The translations under genes and the position numbers were made by a program. From Isoetes taiwanensis (lineage: Eukaryota; Streptophyta; Lycopodiopsida; Isoetales; Isoetaceae), in the NCBI GenBank assembly GCA_021234155.1, contig JAJEKV010000524.1, forward strand, positions 1 to 64,000: DNA of 64,000 nucleotides, given 5' to 3'. Below the pieces are notes generated by a model, which worked only from the letters and a program-made list of their open reading frames with translations, had not been told where the DNA came from and made no database searches. Shown here piece by piece: positions 1 through 11,039 of the stretch; positions within the stretch are counted from its first letter, which is position 1; each line of letters starts with the position of its first letter.

Positions 1-1115
1 GCTACCTACCTTTGAAGAAGCCGTCTCGGCCGGTGCACGAAGCTCATTAAATGAGGCTTGAATCGAGGAAAGCCTTTCTCAAGTGCTCGGCTAGGCGGGA
101 GTTGAAGCTGACCTTACAATAGAGCAATATTTATGCAAGGAAACAACAATAATAGAAGAAATAACACTTTCTGAAATCACGTAGCTTCGTAAACTTCGAG
201 AAAAAGCTGTATCACGGGTCCATCAATATTTGAGTTTATTGAATATGTGCGAGGGCGCAGAGGTCTACGGTGCATGGCGGTTCACATTACTGTCTATTGA
301 AGCCCTGGGTGTGGAGAGAGTCTTTTGCCATTTGAGAGTTGATTAAGGTATTACCTTTGCTTGTAGAATTTCAGGAATTTCCAAGTCCTTGCAGCTCTCC
401 AATTGGATATTAAGCATGTTCTCCATCTAAGAACTTTTCCATGAACCGGGTTCACTTTGAATGATTTTGCAAAGATTTGAACCTCCGCCTTAATTTGGGC
501 GACATGCAACATCCTAAATCCTAAAACTTCATGGAAAATCTGAGTGAAACACCTTTGCTCTATTTCAAGAAACCATGGAAACATTGATAGTAATCTTCTT
601 ACAGTTAATAAAGAAACAAAGAACTATTACTTCACCTCGAACATAGGATCGGATGCATGCCCTGTTGCTTCACGCAAATCTGATGTTTAAGCTCTGAATG
701 CCAACTTTGAAGCTGCTGAACGGGCTCGGAAAGATTTTGTACATGATGGAATCTTTGCACAGCTTTAGAACAACACGTTTTGCCTCCTGGTTTAGCTTTT
801 GAAGCACCTTAGACCCTATCCAAATCATATAAGAGACTGATGTCAGTGCACAAAAATAGAACAGAGGATACATTCTGCAGGTACCTTTTGAAGCGGCCGT
901 CCCAACCAGTGCCGAGGAAAGCCTTTCCTAAGTGAGGAAACAACAATAATAGAAACTCAGAAACTCAGATTTGCCTTGTAGCCTGCCTTCTATTTCGTTT
1001 TACATTTTTGTGTACTTTGCCTTCTATTTCGTTCTATATGAGCATTGGTGCAGGTGAAGGAAAATAGAACAAATGAAAATAGAACAGAGGATTGAATCGA
1101 GGAAAGCCTTTCCCA
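1..1115. repeat. Mosaic of short duplicated segments
   Basis: Several short blocks recur here in the same order. A block starting TTTGAAG..GCCGTC is at about 12 and 886. AGGAAACAACAATAATAGA is at about 138 and 936. GAATCGAGGAAAGCCTTTC occurs near 60 and 1094. AAAATAGAACAGAGGAT occurs near 849 and 1074. CCTTCTATTTCGTT occurs near 988 and 1021. This looks like a low-copy repeat duplicated with rearrangement. I see no convincing gene: the open frames at 351-584 and 670-873 (minus) resemble no family I know. Confidence 0.5.
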
Positions 1116-1251
1116 AGTGCGTTCGCCCGATATATCGAGAACCGGGTTGAATATATCGGAACCCTAAATGTCGAAAATAGGATTAGGGTTTTGTTGACAA
1201 CATACTTACCCAATAATTTTATAATATAAAGAAGATGTTCTCTATTTACCT

Positions 1252-1314
1252 GTTATTGTGCTATATATTCTAAACGAGGTGCGTTATTGTGCTACATATT
1301 CTAAAGCGAGGTGC
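1252..1314. repeat. Two-copy tandem repeat, 31-32 bp unit
   Basis: GTTATTGTGCTA(T/C)ATATTCTAAA..CGAGGTGC is present twice back to back (1252-1282 and 1283-1314) with one or two differences. It is a recent local tandem duplication in non-coding DNA. Confidence 0.85.
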
Positions 1315-3570
1315 CTCAATCGTTGGATCTGTCTATCATTATGGCCCGGATCATATGTTAGGGGCTCCGGGTGCCTCTTGTATGGCCCGGGGCACCTATT
1401 ATTTTAAAATATGGAATCTGATTCTTCTAAGATTTTGGAATATGAAATATCGGGACTCATCTATATAATGAAGTTAGCCTAACATTTTAGAATTTGAGAT
1501 CACGGAACTTCGAACCTCTACCAAGATAATTCAATATCCTAATAATAATGCTTTAACCAATGCAATCGACAAATTAAGATGCTTATTTTATACAAGATGA
1601 TTTTCGCGGCGCGTCGTCGCTTTTCGCCGAAGGATTAGCATAATCTTTGGGCCTTATTTCTCAGATGCCCGATTCTAGTCCTGGCTTGCTTTGTCAGATT
1701 GTTAGTTAAAAATTGTTCCAATTAACCTTGAGTCCTCGAGAAGTTTAGTTGTCTCGAGCAACTCTCCCGTTTAGCAATTCATCAATTTTGAGGGGAAAAG
1801 CTCAACTGAATCCTAGGAAAGCGGATTAGGAAGCTTGCTATTTGCAAATTCTAATGATCTTGCCTCTATTAGAAGCTTCGATTTGCAACCCTCAATTGGC
1901 TTCGTTCATGAATTGTATTTTGAAAAAGTTTGGCAAAGCAAAGCGTTTGAAGTAATCTCTAAGGGGTATGCATTGAAAATATTGTTTAAAAGATTAATTT
2001 GGTTATTAGTGGTTTAAATACCATGTAGTAGTGTAAAGGTGAGCACCGAGCCGGTACCATGTGGCTTGTGGATTCTCAAAGGAGAATGGACTAAGCATGA
2101 AGAAACTGAGTTTCGTCATCTATTAATGCAATGCGGTTCTTGACAAGCTTTTTGAGATGCTTGTGATATTTTGCCACGAGTAGCATGGCTTCATCGCCTA
2201 TACCTGGAATTCCTTTGTTATATTTGAGAACCGGGTTGTTTACATTGTTACCTTTGCTGCTGCGATGAAGCAGTTCTTAAAGATGAATGGTTCGGGCCAG
2301 GGCATGTTAGAACCGCTACACTTTTTTTTCATTGGACTATGTATACAGTAAGTCCTGCAACCATCTACTGTAAGTTACCGGGCTACCAATTATTCTTTCC
2401 AAGGTTATCCACCATGTCACATCCTACCCAGCGAGAAGATTGACATAGATCTAGAAAATTTTTGTCTTCAAGTGGATAGCAGATTGTATAACTACTTGTT
2501 TTTCTATTAAGCTTTGTCTCAAGAAACTAGCCAGCTAAACTGCTGAGCGGTTCCCAATCGACACTATTTTTTTGCAATGTTTCCATATGGGCTTCTTCCT
2601 TTTGGTCAGAATGATGAGGCCCAGCCAAGCCCTCATTAAAAGCCGCCCTAATTTGGCGAATATGGCCTCGACTTTAAGATGAATGTCTCTTTTTTTCGAG
2701 AAGCGAAACCCATTGTGACAAAGATTGGGATATCCTTCAAATTGCAAGCAAATTTGTTCCCCACTGCAGTGCCCAAAGGGGGGTCGATTATCAAATCCAG
2801 GCTGGATTAGCATAAAAAGCCCCATGGAATTTGCAAAAACTCGGGGACCCAATTTGCTCTAATATCGATTGGACTTGAGACGGGCATAGAAGGCAAGAGG
2901 AGCATTCATAGCATGCCTTGGGCGGCAAAATGAGCAAAAATGAGGGCTTAAAGCCCTAAAACATGCCCCTGTTGATGAAGAAGCGAGCAACTTGGTATCA
3001 TCGTTCGGGAGTCGACTAAAACATGAAGGGCAGAGGATGAAGCGCCTGACTCTTAGAGACCAAGACAAATGCTATTTTGCCACAAAATATATCTTTGAGG
3101 TGTGTCCCAACACTGGATTTTCTGCCATTACCGCTTATGGCAGCACTATTATTGAGGCTTGCTAAATTTTGGGCTGGCCCTGCTCTTCACTCTTAATCAT
3201 TCTAAGACATTCCCCTATACGACTTGGTTCTCTAAATTAAACCTTTTCATATGAGGAGGGGCCTCCGGAAAAGGAATTCGTATGCGGTTTCCAAAGCGGA
3301 GAGCGAAAGGTTACTTTGGGCGTACACATCTTCTTTAATGGCTCTGTTTTCTTTTTCCGGGAACCCTGTTTTCTTTTGTCGGGAAGTATGAGCGTGGCGA
3401 GGGGAATATCTGCCCGAGGACCGGATCGAAAGCCTAGGGCCTCATGGCAAATAACAAATGCCGGTGATTTCATAGCGAGAACTCTTTGCAAGCCAAGCTC
3501 CACGGACCCTAAAGCCCGTTTACGCTTCAAAGAAAGAAATCGACCCTCCATTCCAATCTAACTGGCGGCG
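1315..3570. other. Stretch without a recognised gene
   Basis: Only short open frames are present, on both strands, none with a recognisable domain. The sequence is AT-rich with a few GC-richer patches (2530-3070 and 3240-3560). I see no repeat structure beyond short homopolymers. Confidence 0.5.
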
Positions 3571-3656
3571 TGGAATTAATTCCCTCATATACGTCACATT
3601 TTTTCTTGCCAAATGGAGTTAATTCCCTCATACACGTCACATTTTTCCTTGCCAAA
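3571..3656. repeat. Two-copy tandem repeat, 43 bp unit
   Basis: A unit beginning TGGA(A/G)TTAATTCCCTCATA and ending TTGCCAAA occurs at 3571-3613 and again at 3614-3656 with a few substitutions. A 17-nt T-run (3702-3718) follows, possibly the poly-A end of a lost minus-strand retroelement. Confidence 0.85.
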
Positions 3657-4289
3657 ACACCCTACATAATTATATCACGATGAAGAGATATTGAATCTAT
3701 GTTTTTTTTTTTTTTTTTAATAATAAGCTATTCAATTGTTTTGGGGAGTATCGTCTATGGTCTCAAGGATAGTGATTTATGCATCCATATTAGATCCCTC
3801 CGAAGCCCCTTATTATTGTGCTATATATTGATCTTCTTTAACTTCTCTATTTGGTTTAGGCTATACAAACAACTAGGTGCATCTCCATTTTGTAGTTATA
3901 ACTAATATAGAAGCAAAAGATTTACATATAAAGCCCGTTTTGTAGTAATTCTTCTTGCATTGCCTATAAAGCTTCTAACCTCCTCTCACTGCTATCGGAT
4001 ACTAGGGTTTTTTTATTAAATGGAAATAGAGAATGTGGGACATTTACGGACATTTAGAATACTTTTGTATACACATATGTGGCAACTTTCCCATTCAAAT
4101 ATTCTCTATTTTTTGTAGTTTATGCCACGTTGCAACTCCATTTTGTTGTTTTCTGCCACGTTGCAACTCTTAATCATTTGTTGTTGAGGCACTTAATTCT
4201 CGCCAAGATTTTATTTTGAAACTGTCAAGGTAAAACCAAACTAATCAAACTAAACTTTTTCTCTCTTTCTGTACCACCGGAATTTCAAT

Positions 4290-7200
4290 TTGATCGAGCA
4301 AAGCATTCTTAGCATCAAGAGAGTGTTATCAATTGTAAAAGAAGCATCCAGCCTCGAAATTGACGAATGGAGCATTCTAATCCTAACTCGAGTACTGATT
4401 GCAATTCTAATATGGACGAATTTGATTGCCTCCTTTCAGGGGAGTCCAACAGAGGGAAACACAAGCATCCTGACTGAAATTGTGGCAGCAAGTTTCGATA
4501 TAACCAAAGAAATCAAATGCAAAGTTGACATTGTTGCAAATTATATTGAGGAGCAGGCCAGTAAATTGAGGCCTAATCAAAGGAAGGTCATGGCTATGAG
4601 GATGCTACAACATGAGAGATTGCATTTCTTCTTTGAACCTATTATTGGAAATCCTCATGAAGCAATTATGAAGCATTCAATGGTGGAAAACATTTGAGAT
4701 GGACTTCAGAATGTAAAGCATGCAAACAGTCATGACAAACTGGCAGCTAAACATTCCATATTATCAATGATAGTTGGGGAGAATGGTAATCTTAAGCACA
4801 AAGAAATTGCCTCCAAGACACTTCAAGTACGAACCACTAATATGACTAAGCCTGCATTAAGAAGGAAAAGAATGGCCCTTAGTGGAGCAAATATATGGGC
4901 ATTGGCTAGAAAACAATCTAGATCAGACAAGTTTGATGAATCAACTAAAAAGTTAATTCATGATTTTTGGCTTCACAACACAAAGGTCTCTCCAAAGTAC
5001 AGAGATGTGAGATAGTAGAGGACTCTTCCAATCCAATTTCTTACACATACCTCAGGTTGGAATCATCAATTCTTTAGTAGATATCTGGGAAGTAAGAATG
5101 TACATTTCCATTCAAATTATCTATTGAAATGTTGTCCTCTATATATACTCGCCTAATGTTTAATTTAGGTAATGCATTATAGTACTTAATTATAGATAAT
5201 CTTATATGTACATGTTTTAGGTTTTTACTCTCTTCTAGAACAATTCCTATTTGATGTACATGCTTGAGTGCTTATTCCATACTCAAGCATAAAATGTATA
5301 TAAACTACACTCCTTAGTATAAGCATAGAATGTATTCTTACACAATATGAAAGTTTTGGTATGTACTTAAAGAACATCTAATTCTGAAGTTTACTCTGGA
5401 CTTAGGCAATTGTGTGTTGCAGACATGTTCTCACCTATACATTTTGAGTACTAACATGTACCCTTTGTACAGAACTATGTACTTTGAGAGTTATAGAGGA
5501 CTTTTTGACACATATATGTACCTAAAAGTTTGTTAATTTATCAAATTTACATGGGATAAATTGATGTGGTTCCTTTTTATTGGTAGAAATGTACCTTCAA
5601 TGTATCAAAGGCCAAGGGATATGGTTATTATTCCTGTTTTTTTTTCTCTTTCTTCTTCCAATAAATAATTGATATTGTTTGCATATGCAGGTACAATTGT
5701 ATGAATTGTTCAAGGAATAACATCCACAGTTCAATATTAGTCTTAGAAGGTTTGAATACCTTAAACCTACTTGTGTACGCAGGCTGAAGGAGAGAAACAC
5801 ATGTTGTGTGAAGTACGAGCAAGCTGAACTATACAGAAAACCATTCAATATTATGAGGACCAAGTGGCATACTAATTGTACATGTTCACGTAATGTACAA
5901 TTAGAATATGTCAGGTTCCATCTCAAACATTTTCAACAGCCAGCACACTTTGGAGAGCAATAGTTTGTGACAAGGTAGATGCGGTCGAGTGGCATTGATT
6001 AGATTGTGTGAAAGGGGAGTATAGCCATTATGGTACAAAGAAAATTCAGTTATGCCCTCAAGAAGAAGATCCTATTGGAGATGCAATTATAGACTTGCAA
6101 GTCTACTAATATGTCAATGAAACAACCAAGGCAGGAACTTCTAGAAGAATGAAATTGGTTATTGAAAAAGGAAGCATGAAAACTATGATTGAAAAACTGT
6201 TTGACAATCTTGCAAAATTCATGTACCATTATTTTACAGCTCATCGGCAGAGAAGGCAATTTAAGAAGTCTGTTGAAACTTTGAGGGATGATGTTGGTCT
6301 GTGATGGATTTTGCAGAAAATTACACATTGCAGCCCCTAAAGGGAGGTTCAATTTGAACATTAGAATAATGAGCAAATTAGCATTTTGGTGCATGTCACA
6401 ATGATGAAAGTGAATGGCAAGCTGAATAAAATAGTTCATTTTTACATTTTAGATGTGAAGAAAGATGATTCTCATTTTGTGCAAGCTTCCTTGAAGAAAC
6501 ATCAACAATGGCTGATTGAGAATGATGGTTCACATTTGAAAATCCATGTTGTATGGTCAAAGGGATCTGCACAATTCAAGTCATCTCGTGCATTTTACCT
6601 AAATATTGGCAAAAACTATCAAGCCTATGAAATCAGGGTACAATGGAACTTCTTTGCCTCTGGTCATGGGAGAGGCGAGCATGATGGTCAGGTGTAATTG
6701 AGAAGAGATTTTTTGTTGATCAACACAGGAAAGAGAACGGATTGCCTGTACTTAATGTTTCTACTACCTACTACGCTTTCCGACTGAGAAAGTGTAATAC
6801 AAGGAAGATTATTTGGGAAATCATAGAAGAATATACAGAGAGGGATCCATACTCTAACTGTGAGTCATTGTTTGGGACTCAGTCAGTCCATTCCGTGTCA
6901 GCAATAAATCTTGAAGATACAACCATTCTTATATGGAGGTCTCTTTCCTATTTTTGTGAAGCATGTTTGAAATTTGAGTGGCATAATCGTGAGAATATAC
7001 AACATTGTGGACCTTGGAAGCTGCAAATGTTGCAATCTAATTTGTTACACATTGACTATGATGAAGAGCTTGCAGTTTTTTTAGCTGCAAATGATGAAAG
7101 ATTAGATGATATATTACAAGCAGGAGATGTTTTTGCCTCATTTGCTACTCCTAGAAATGAGGAGGACGTGCCTTATTATGTGTTGTTATGCAACAAGGAG

Positions 7201-7470
7201 AACCATATTCTGGATCAGGATGTAGTAGATGATTATAGAACCATAATGCTTGCTGGAGAAAAGGTCATTTCAGCCTATTATTACTAGTTCATGAATTGGA
7301 CTCAACCTAAATACAAGCTAATTGAAACTAAGAGTGCACTAGTTCCAGCAAAATCTTCATTGAAGTGAGGTTTCCAATGACTCAAATAAGCTATAAAATC
7401 AGGGGCACTAAGTTTGCATATGCACTATCTCTAGAGGTACATGACATGTTGATGTCATGTCTCCCTGAAG
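4290..7470 (+). pseudogene. Degenerate DDE-like transposase (DFAENY / HGKG family)
   Basis: I recognise an uncharacterised transposase-like family spread through animal and plant genomes. The order of conserved blocks is kept: a region around 4830-5006 ending KVSPKYRD, then LYELFKE..HPQFNISLRRFEYLKP (from 5694), a Cys-rich stretch with TCVRR, CCVKY and CTCSRN, DFAENYTLQ (about 6306), ILVHVTMMKVNGK (6380 on), WSKGSAQFKSSRAFY (about 6550), QWNFFASGHGRGEHDG (about 6640), and a C-terminal segment to about 7470 rich in acidic and aromatic residues. The first conserved Asp (MDFAENY) is present. The second, normally in a WSDG..QFKS block, is replaced by Lys (WSKG). Stops at about 5718, 5961 and 5976 and several frame changes show the copy is dead. 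Naming the motif Asp residues as catalytic is inference from this fold. I could not find terminal inverted repeats. Confidence 0.72.
5007..5690 (+). other. Probable intron of the transposase gene
   Basis: The conserved block ending KVSPKYRD stops at 5006, where a donor GTGAGA begins. The next conserved block (VQLYELFKE) begins at 5691, right after TGCAG, preceded by a pyrimidine-rich run at 5636-5660. Joining the two keeps the frame and the family's block order, so the 684 nt between them read best as a GT-AG intron rather than a later insertion. Confidence 0.6.
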
Positions 7471-7499
7471 TTGTAGAGAATTTACATTCATAAAGAGTA

Positions 7500-8165
7500 C
7501 ATGATTCTTTAAGATGTACAACAAAGAAAAACAACATTGTATTAGCCTTATTATTTTTGGTGAATTCTGTTAGAAAAGATATAATCTGGCACTCTAATCT
7601 GATACCTGTTTGCTATGTCTATTGGAAGATCATAGAATGAGTATGTGCAAGAAACTTGCAGAAATAAGGCAAAGAACTCACTTTTTGAGTACCTTTCCAA
7701 AACAAAGAAAAACCAGTCTCAAAAAAACTTATATCATACATTAGCAATCTTGAATTTTAATACCATTTTTAAATGCAAATAAGCCTTAAAAAATGACTTC
7801 TTGTCTGGCAGACTGTAACTCTATGACAATAATTTCAAATTCAATACTTTTTATGTTTTTTCAAGGTGTTTACTCTATATTTCTTCTAGAATGACTTGCT
7901 CATCTTATGCGTAATGTGTACAAACTAGATTGCTTACAGTGTTTTTGGAATCAATGTGTTTTGGGCTTAGACATTGATTTTCTTTTTTCTTTGTATTGAA
8001 CACTCACAAATGGCAAAGCAATACTAACTCTAAGTTTTATATCATTGTCCCAGGTACTCCATATGCTCAAACTTCTAGTGCATTCCCTTGTATTACTTCT
8101 GTTGATGCACATATTGATATATATTGGTACATCTTGGTATATTTTGGTACATTTAAAAATCCAAT
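7500..8165. other. AT-rich spacer
   Basis: This is low-GC sequence after the transposase remnant. I see no coding family and no organised repeat in it. Confidence 0.5.
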
Positions 8166-8169
8166 AAAG

Positions 8170-8251
8170 CATTTAGAAATACAATTGAAACGCTGCGAAA
8201 CATTTGGAAACACAATTGAAATACTTAGAAACATTTAGAAATCAATTGAAG
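8170..8251. repeat. Minisatellite, 31 bp unit, about 2.6 copies
   Basis: Units beginning CATTT(A/G)GAAA followed by a CAATTGAAA block start at 8170, 8201 and 8232. The last unit is partial. Confidence 0.8.
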
Positions 8252-8780
8252 GTTTAAAAATTGAAAGACAAGAAAATAGCTTTTGCATTATCTTTAGCCG
8301 TTTACAAGGTACACATTTGAACTCATATCACCTTATTTCTGGTTGTCTGCAGTCATTCCACAATTCTTCCAAGTCATTTTTATACTTTGTGGAGATCTGC
8401 CAATCTACATTTTCTGACAAGGAGTCAGCTGGATTGTACACTTCATTCTAGAAGATATACATCTGCACATCTGAAGCGTGCAGAAGCCATGTCAGCTATG
8501 GTATAAATCTCGTCACTAGTGTGTCATCATTCACTTGATTAGTTGTCCAAGCTGGTGGACAAATGAAGCTACATTTTAAATTGAAAATCATCTTGTACCT
8601 ACTATCATTTATTAATAGGGTATCCATGACACTTCTATCTTGACATTGTTTTAACACAAAGCCAATTCGTTTTTTCTTTGAAGGGACGACAATCTATTAT
8701 CAAGAAAAATCAAGATACATACAAGGGACTGTGACATGGGACTCAAAACCTAGAGGACCGAAATAGTCCACTAAGCAAAA

Positions 8781-8963
8781 CCACCCATACACAATATATC
8801 TTAAACTCCTTGTGCCACCTTGAGGCGTTTAATGGCCTCATCATAATCAACATGGTCTACCACATCGAGATGATCATCAACAAACATCAAATTATCATGC
8901 CATCAATAGAACGTAGGGATAGCCTCGTGAGATGACATAATGTACTTCTTCCTTGCCGCCGCT
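8781..8963 (-). repeat. Dispersed repeat, copy 1
   Basis: This segment matches 63822-64000 at the right edge of the window in the same orientation. Shared blocks include CCACCCATA, TTAAACTCCTTGTGCCACC and CACAATCAACATG or its close variant. On the minus strand both copies keep the same reading frame and stop codon, so the repeat unit is protein-coding or was once (see the small ORF at 8801-9019). Confidence 0.75.
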
Positions 8964-9019
8964 TCCAATTGACTACGCCATGACTCTTGCGCCTACGTAA
9001 GATTAGAACCATCAGCCAT
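8801..9019 (-). pseudogene. 73-codon small ORF of unknown family, repeated at 63.8 kb
   Basis: Read on the minus strand from an ATG at 9019, a frame of 73 codons ends at a TAA at 8801. It starts MADGSNLT and ends DEAIKRLKVAQGV, with in-frame stops after MADGSNLT and after AIPTFY. The second copy (63843 upward) keeps the same frame and ends DEATKHLKVAQGV, with acidic DDHL shared. Conservation of the frame and the stop in two diverged copies suggests selection on a small protein, or on the C-terminus of a larger element protein, before decay. I do not recognise the family. The tail is acidic followed by basic residues. No signal peptide or membrane segment is visible. Confidence 0.5.
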
Positions 9020-9574
9020 AACAACCTCGTAAAATATGAGAGGAAGAATAATCAACATGGAGAGAAAAATGAACTAATGTGCATGTGAGATGATGGCGCT
9101 TAAAGGCGACACCGCCGGACTGGAATTAGAGCATCTTCCATGGATGAGGAGTGCAACACAACCTGGTGAAGGTTGATCATGAATAGATGAAGAAGTAACA
9201 AGCTGGATTTCGCATTATAATGGCTTGTCTTCATATGCAAAAGACATTTAAAAGGCAAATCAAAGCAATGGCTGCCATCATAAAACAAGACTAATTGATT
9301 GTGAAACCTTCTAGAATAATCGCAAGCTTCAATCCGGCATTCTTGGAAGCTAAATCGATGTCCACAATCCAACTTCAAGATTCTCAAAAATAAAATTTAA
9401 GAACTCTTCAAGATGTGGCCTTAAGAAAATGACCTTGTTTTCCACAAATTTGTCCCTCCAATTAAGTCTTCATTCTTTAGGTTGTACGATGCATTTGTTT
9501 GGCCGACACATTGTTCACATTGTTTTTGCATGTGCCATCCCATAACCCGTTGGGTTCCCGTGGGGCGAAAAAAT

Positions 9575-9575
<1 letters not shown>

Positions 9576-9600
<25 letters not shown>
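9576..9600. repeat. (CTTAT)5 microsatellite
   Basis: Five perfect CTTAT units, with one diverged unit after them. Confidence 0.95.
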
Positions 9601-9605
<5 letters not shown>

Positions 9606-9856
9606 ATGAATAGTTTTTTCCTAACACCTGCCATAAAATACAAACATGTTTAAAAAGCAGTTTTTATTAATGAACAATTCAGTACTGAGTACAAATAATA
9701 AACAAATGACATGGGTTTCTCGAGTTTAGACAATACAAGAATACATGGAGGGTTTGAGTTCAAATAATAAGCAATGACATTGGGTTTTTGTATTCAAATA
9801 ATAAACAATGACATCTCCTCCAAGAGTTGACTTCATGACAGGAGCATATTAAAAAA

Positions 9857-10600
9857 TCATTTTTTACCAGCTGCCTTCATATCCTGAGCTGAGGTTGCAG
9901 GTGGAAGTTGAGCAATAAGTGCCTCATACAATGAGGGCAGCCGAGCCTGTACGAACTCGTGGCTGAACCAGTTCTTGTTTATCTAGAATGACCAACAAAA
10001 AGTTCATTAATTCAGCAGAAGAGATACTAATCTAGAAGTGCTTGAAGTCTTTCCAAGGATATGCCCATCAACAAACGCCTGCATAAATGCCATTACATAG
10101 AGCCCACAAGATGTATCATCTTTTTGCTGTGGGACTTTTGGGTATTTGACAGGGCATGTGTTCGATTGACCTTGCTTTAACACATTTGGATAGTCCAAAG
10201 CAGCTCTAGCAACCACATATATATGCAACCTGCCAAAGCAATCTCTATCAGCATAACATACATGAAAAAAGAGAGAGACAATAGGTTATAGCATCTTAAT
10301 TACTAAATGAGCTCCTTACCTCTTCAAAATCTTCTCATCTACTTTAATGTCTTCCAATGAATTGAACACTTGAAACCCTGCTGCAGTCTTACTCTTCCCA
10401 TTCATATTGAGAATAGCAAGGGTATGATGGTCTGCATCCAGCATGGGAATCATAATCCATTTGCATTTGGCCCATGCTATTCCCTGAAGACCCTGCTTGA
10501 CAATGGTAGCACACCTATCACCACTTTCGCCCATACCAACACTTGAATCTTTCTTCCACACATGAGTCCTAAATTCAATGTAGCTCTCTAGAGGAACGAA
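9857..10600 (-). CDS. Ulp1/C48 cysteine protease-like gene, 3' part (three exons)
   Basis: Minus strand. Exon a (about 10600-10320) holds KWIMIPMLDADHHTLAIL and FQVFNSLEDIKVDEKIL. Exon b (10229-10028) holds KVPQQKDDTSCGLYVMAFM. Exon c (9982-9857) encodes 41 residues beginning INKNWFSHEF and ends at a TGA at 9857. Introns 10319-10230 (90 nt) and 10027-9983 (45 nt) have GT/AG ends and preserve frame across both junctions. The order of a His in a [DHx]HTLAI block, a short acidic turn, then QQ.DD.SCG is the Ulp1 SUMO-protease catalytic layout, with His and Cys present. The position usually holding the catalytic Asp (DS after the strand) reads Asn-Ser here (FNSL). The N-terminal region is not identifiable; a stop lies just upstream in frame, and an acceptor TCTAG may begin exon a. 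Such domains occur both in host genes and captured in plant DNA transposons; I cannot tell which this is. Confidence 0.72.
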
Positions 10601-10739
10601 TCAGACAAAATCTCTTTTATCTTTCTGCAAATACATTTGAAGGCTCTCTACCTTTACCAGGTTTTGCTCTTAATCTTTGTGATGTTGAGGACATGGGCAA
10701 TCCAAAGTGTAGCAAGCGTCACGTCGGCTTATATTGCAG

Positions 10740-11030
10740 GTAAGATAGATAACCAGTTTAGTAATTTCTCTAGTTATAATTTGTTTAACATTTTTGTTTA
10801 TGCATTGTCATAGGTACTTAGGATAATAATAATAATTACCTCTTACCATAACGCCTAAATAATAATTCCCTAAATAATAATTGCCTAAAACTTAGGAACA
10901 TTGTGCATAATTTATGTACCATTTTTTTATACACCCTGTCTTGCTTTTACCCTCCAGATAGTCCACAACAACCAACCTGCTGTTAAATGAAAAACCAAAC
11001 TTCATAACTTCATCCGTGTACTTGAATAAA
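10740..11030. other. AT-rich spacer with AATAAT motifs
   Basis: This stretch contains repeated CCTAAATAATAATT blocks (about 10845-10890). No gene is recognised. Confidence 0.5.
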
Positions 11031-11039
11031 TTACTAAAA

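Noticed and set aside
351-873. Two minus-strand frames as exons of one gene
   Set aside because: No convincing splice sites join them in frame and no family is recognised.
2090-2330. Possible PPR-like or other exon on the plus strand
   Set aside because: The frame is interrupted and the resemblance does not exceed chance.
3237-3561. Open frames on both strands of about 80-104 codons
   Set aside because: Mutually overlapping, low-complexity (Lys/Arg/Phe-rich), no family resemblance.
9541-9600. Possible Helitron or LTR end near the CTTAT microsatellite
   Set aside because: No hairpin plus CTRR and no terminal repeat partner; only a simple repeat is supported.
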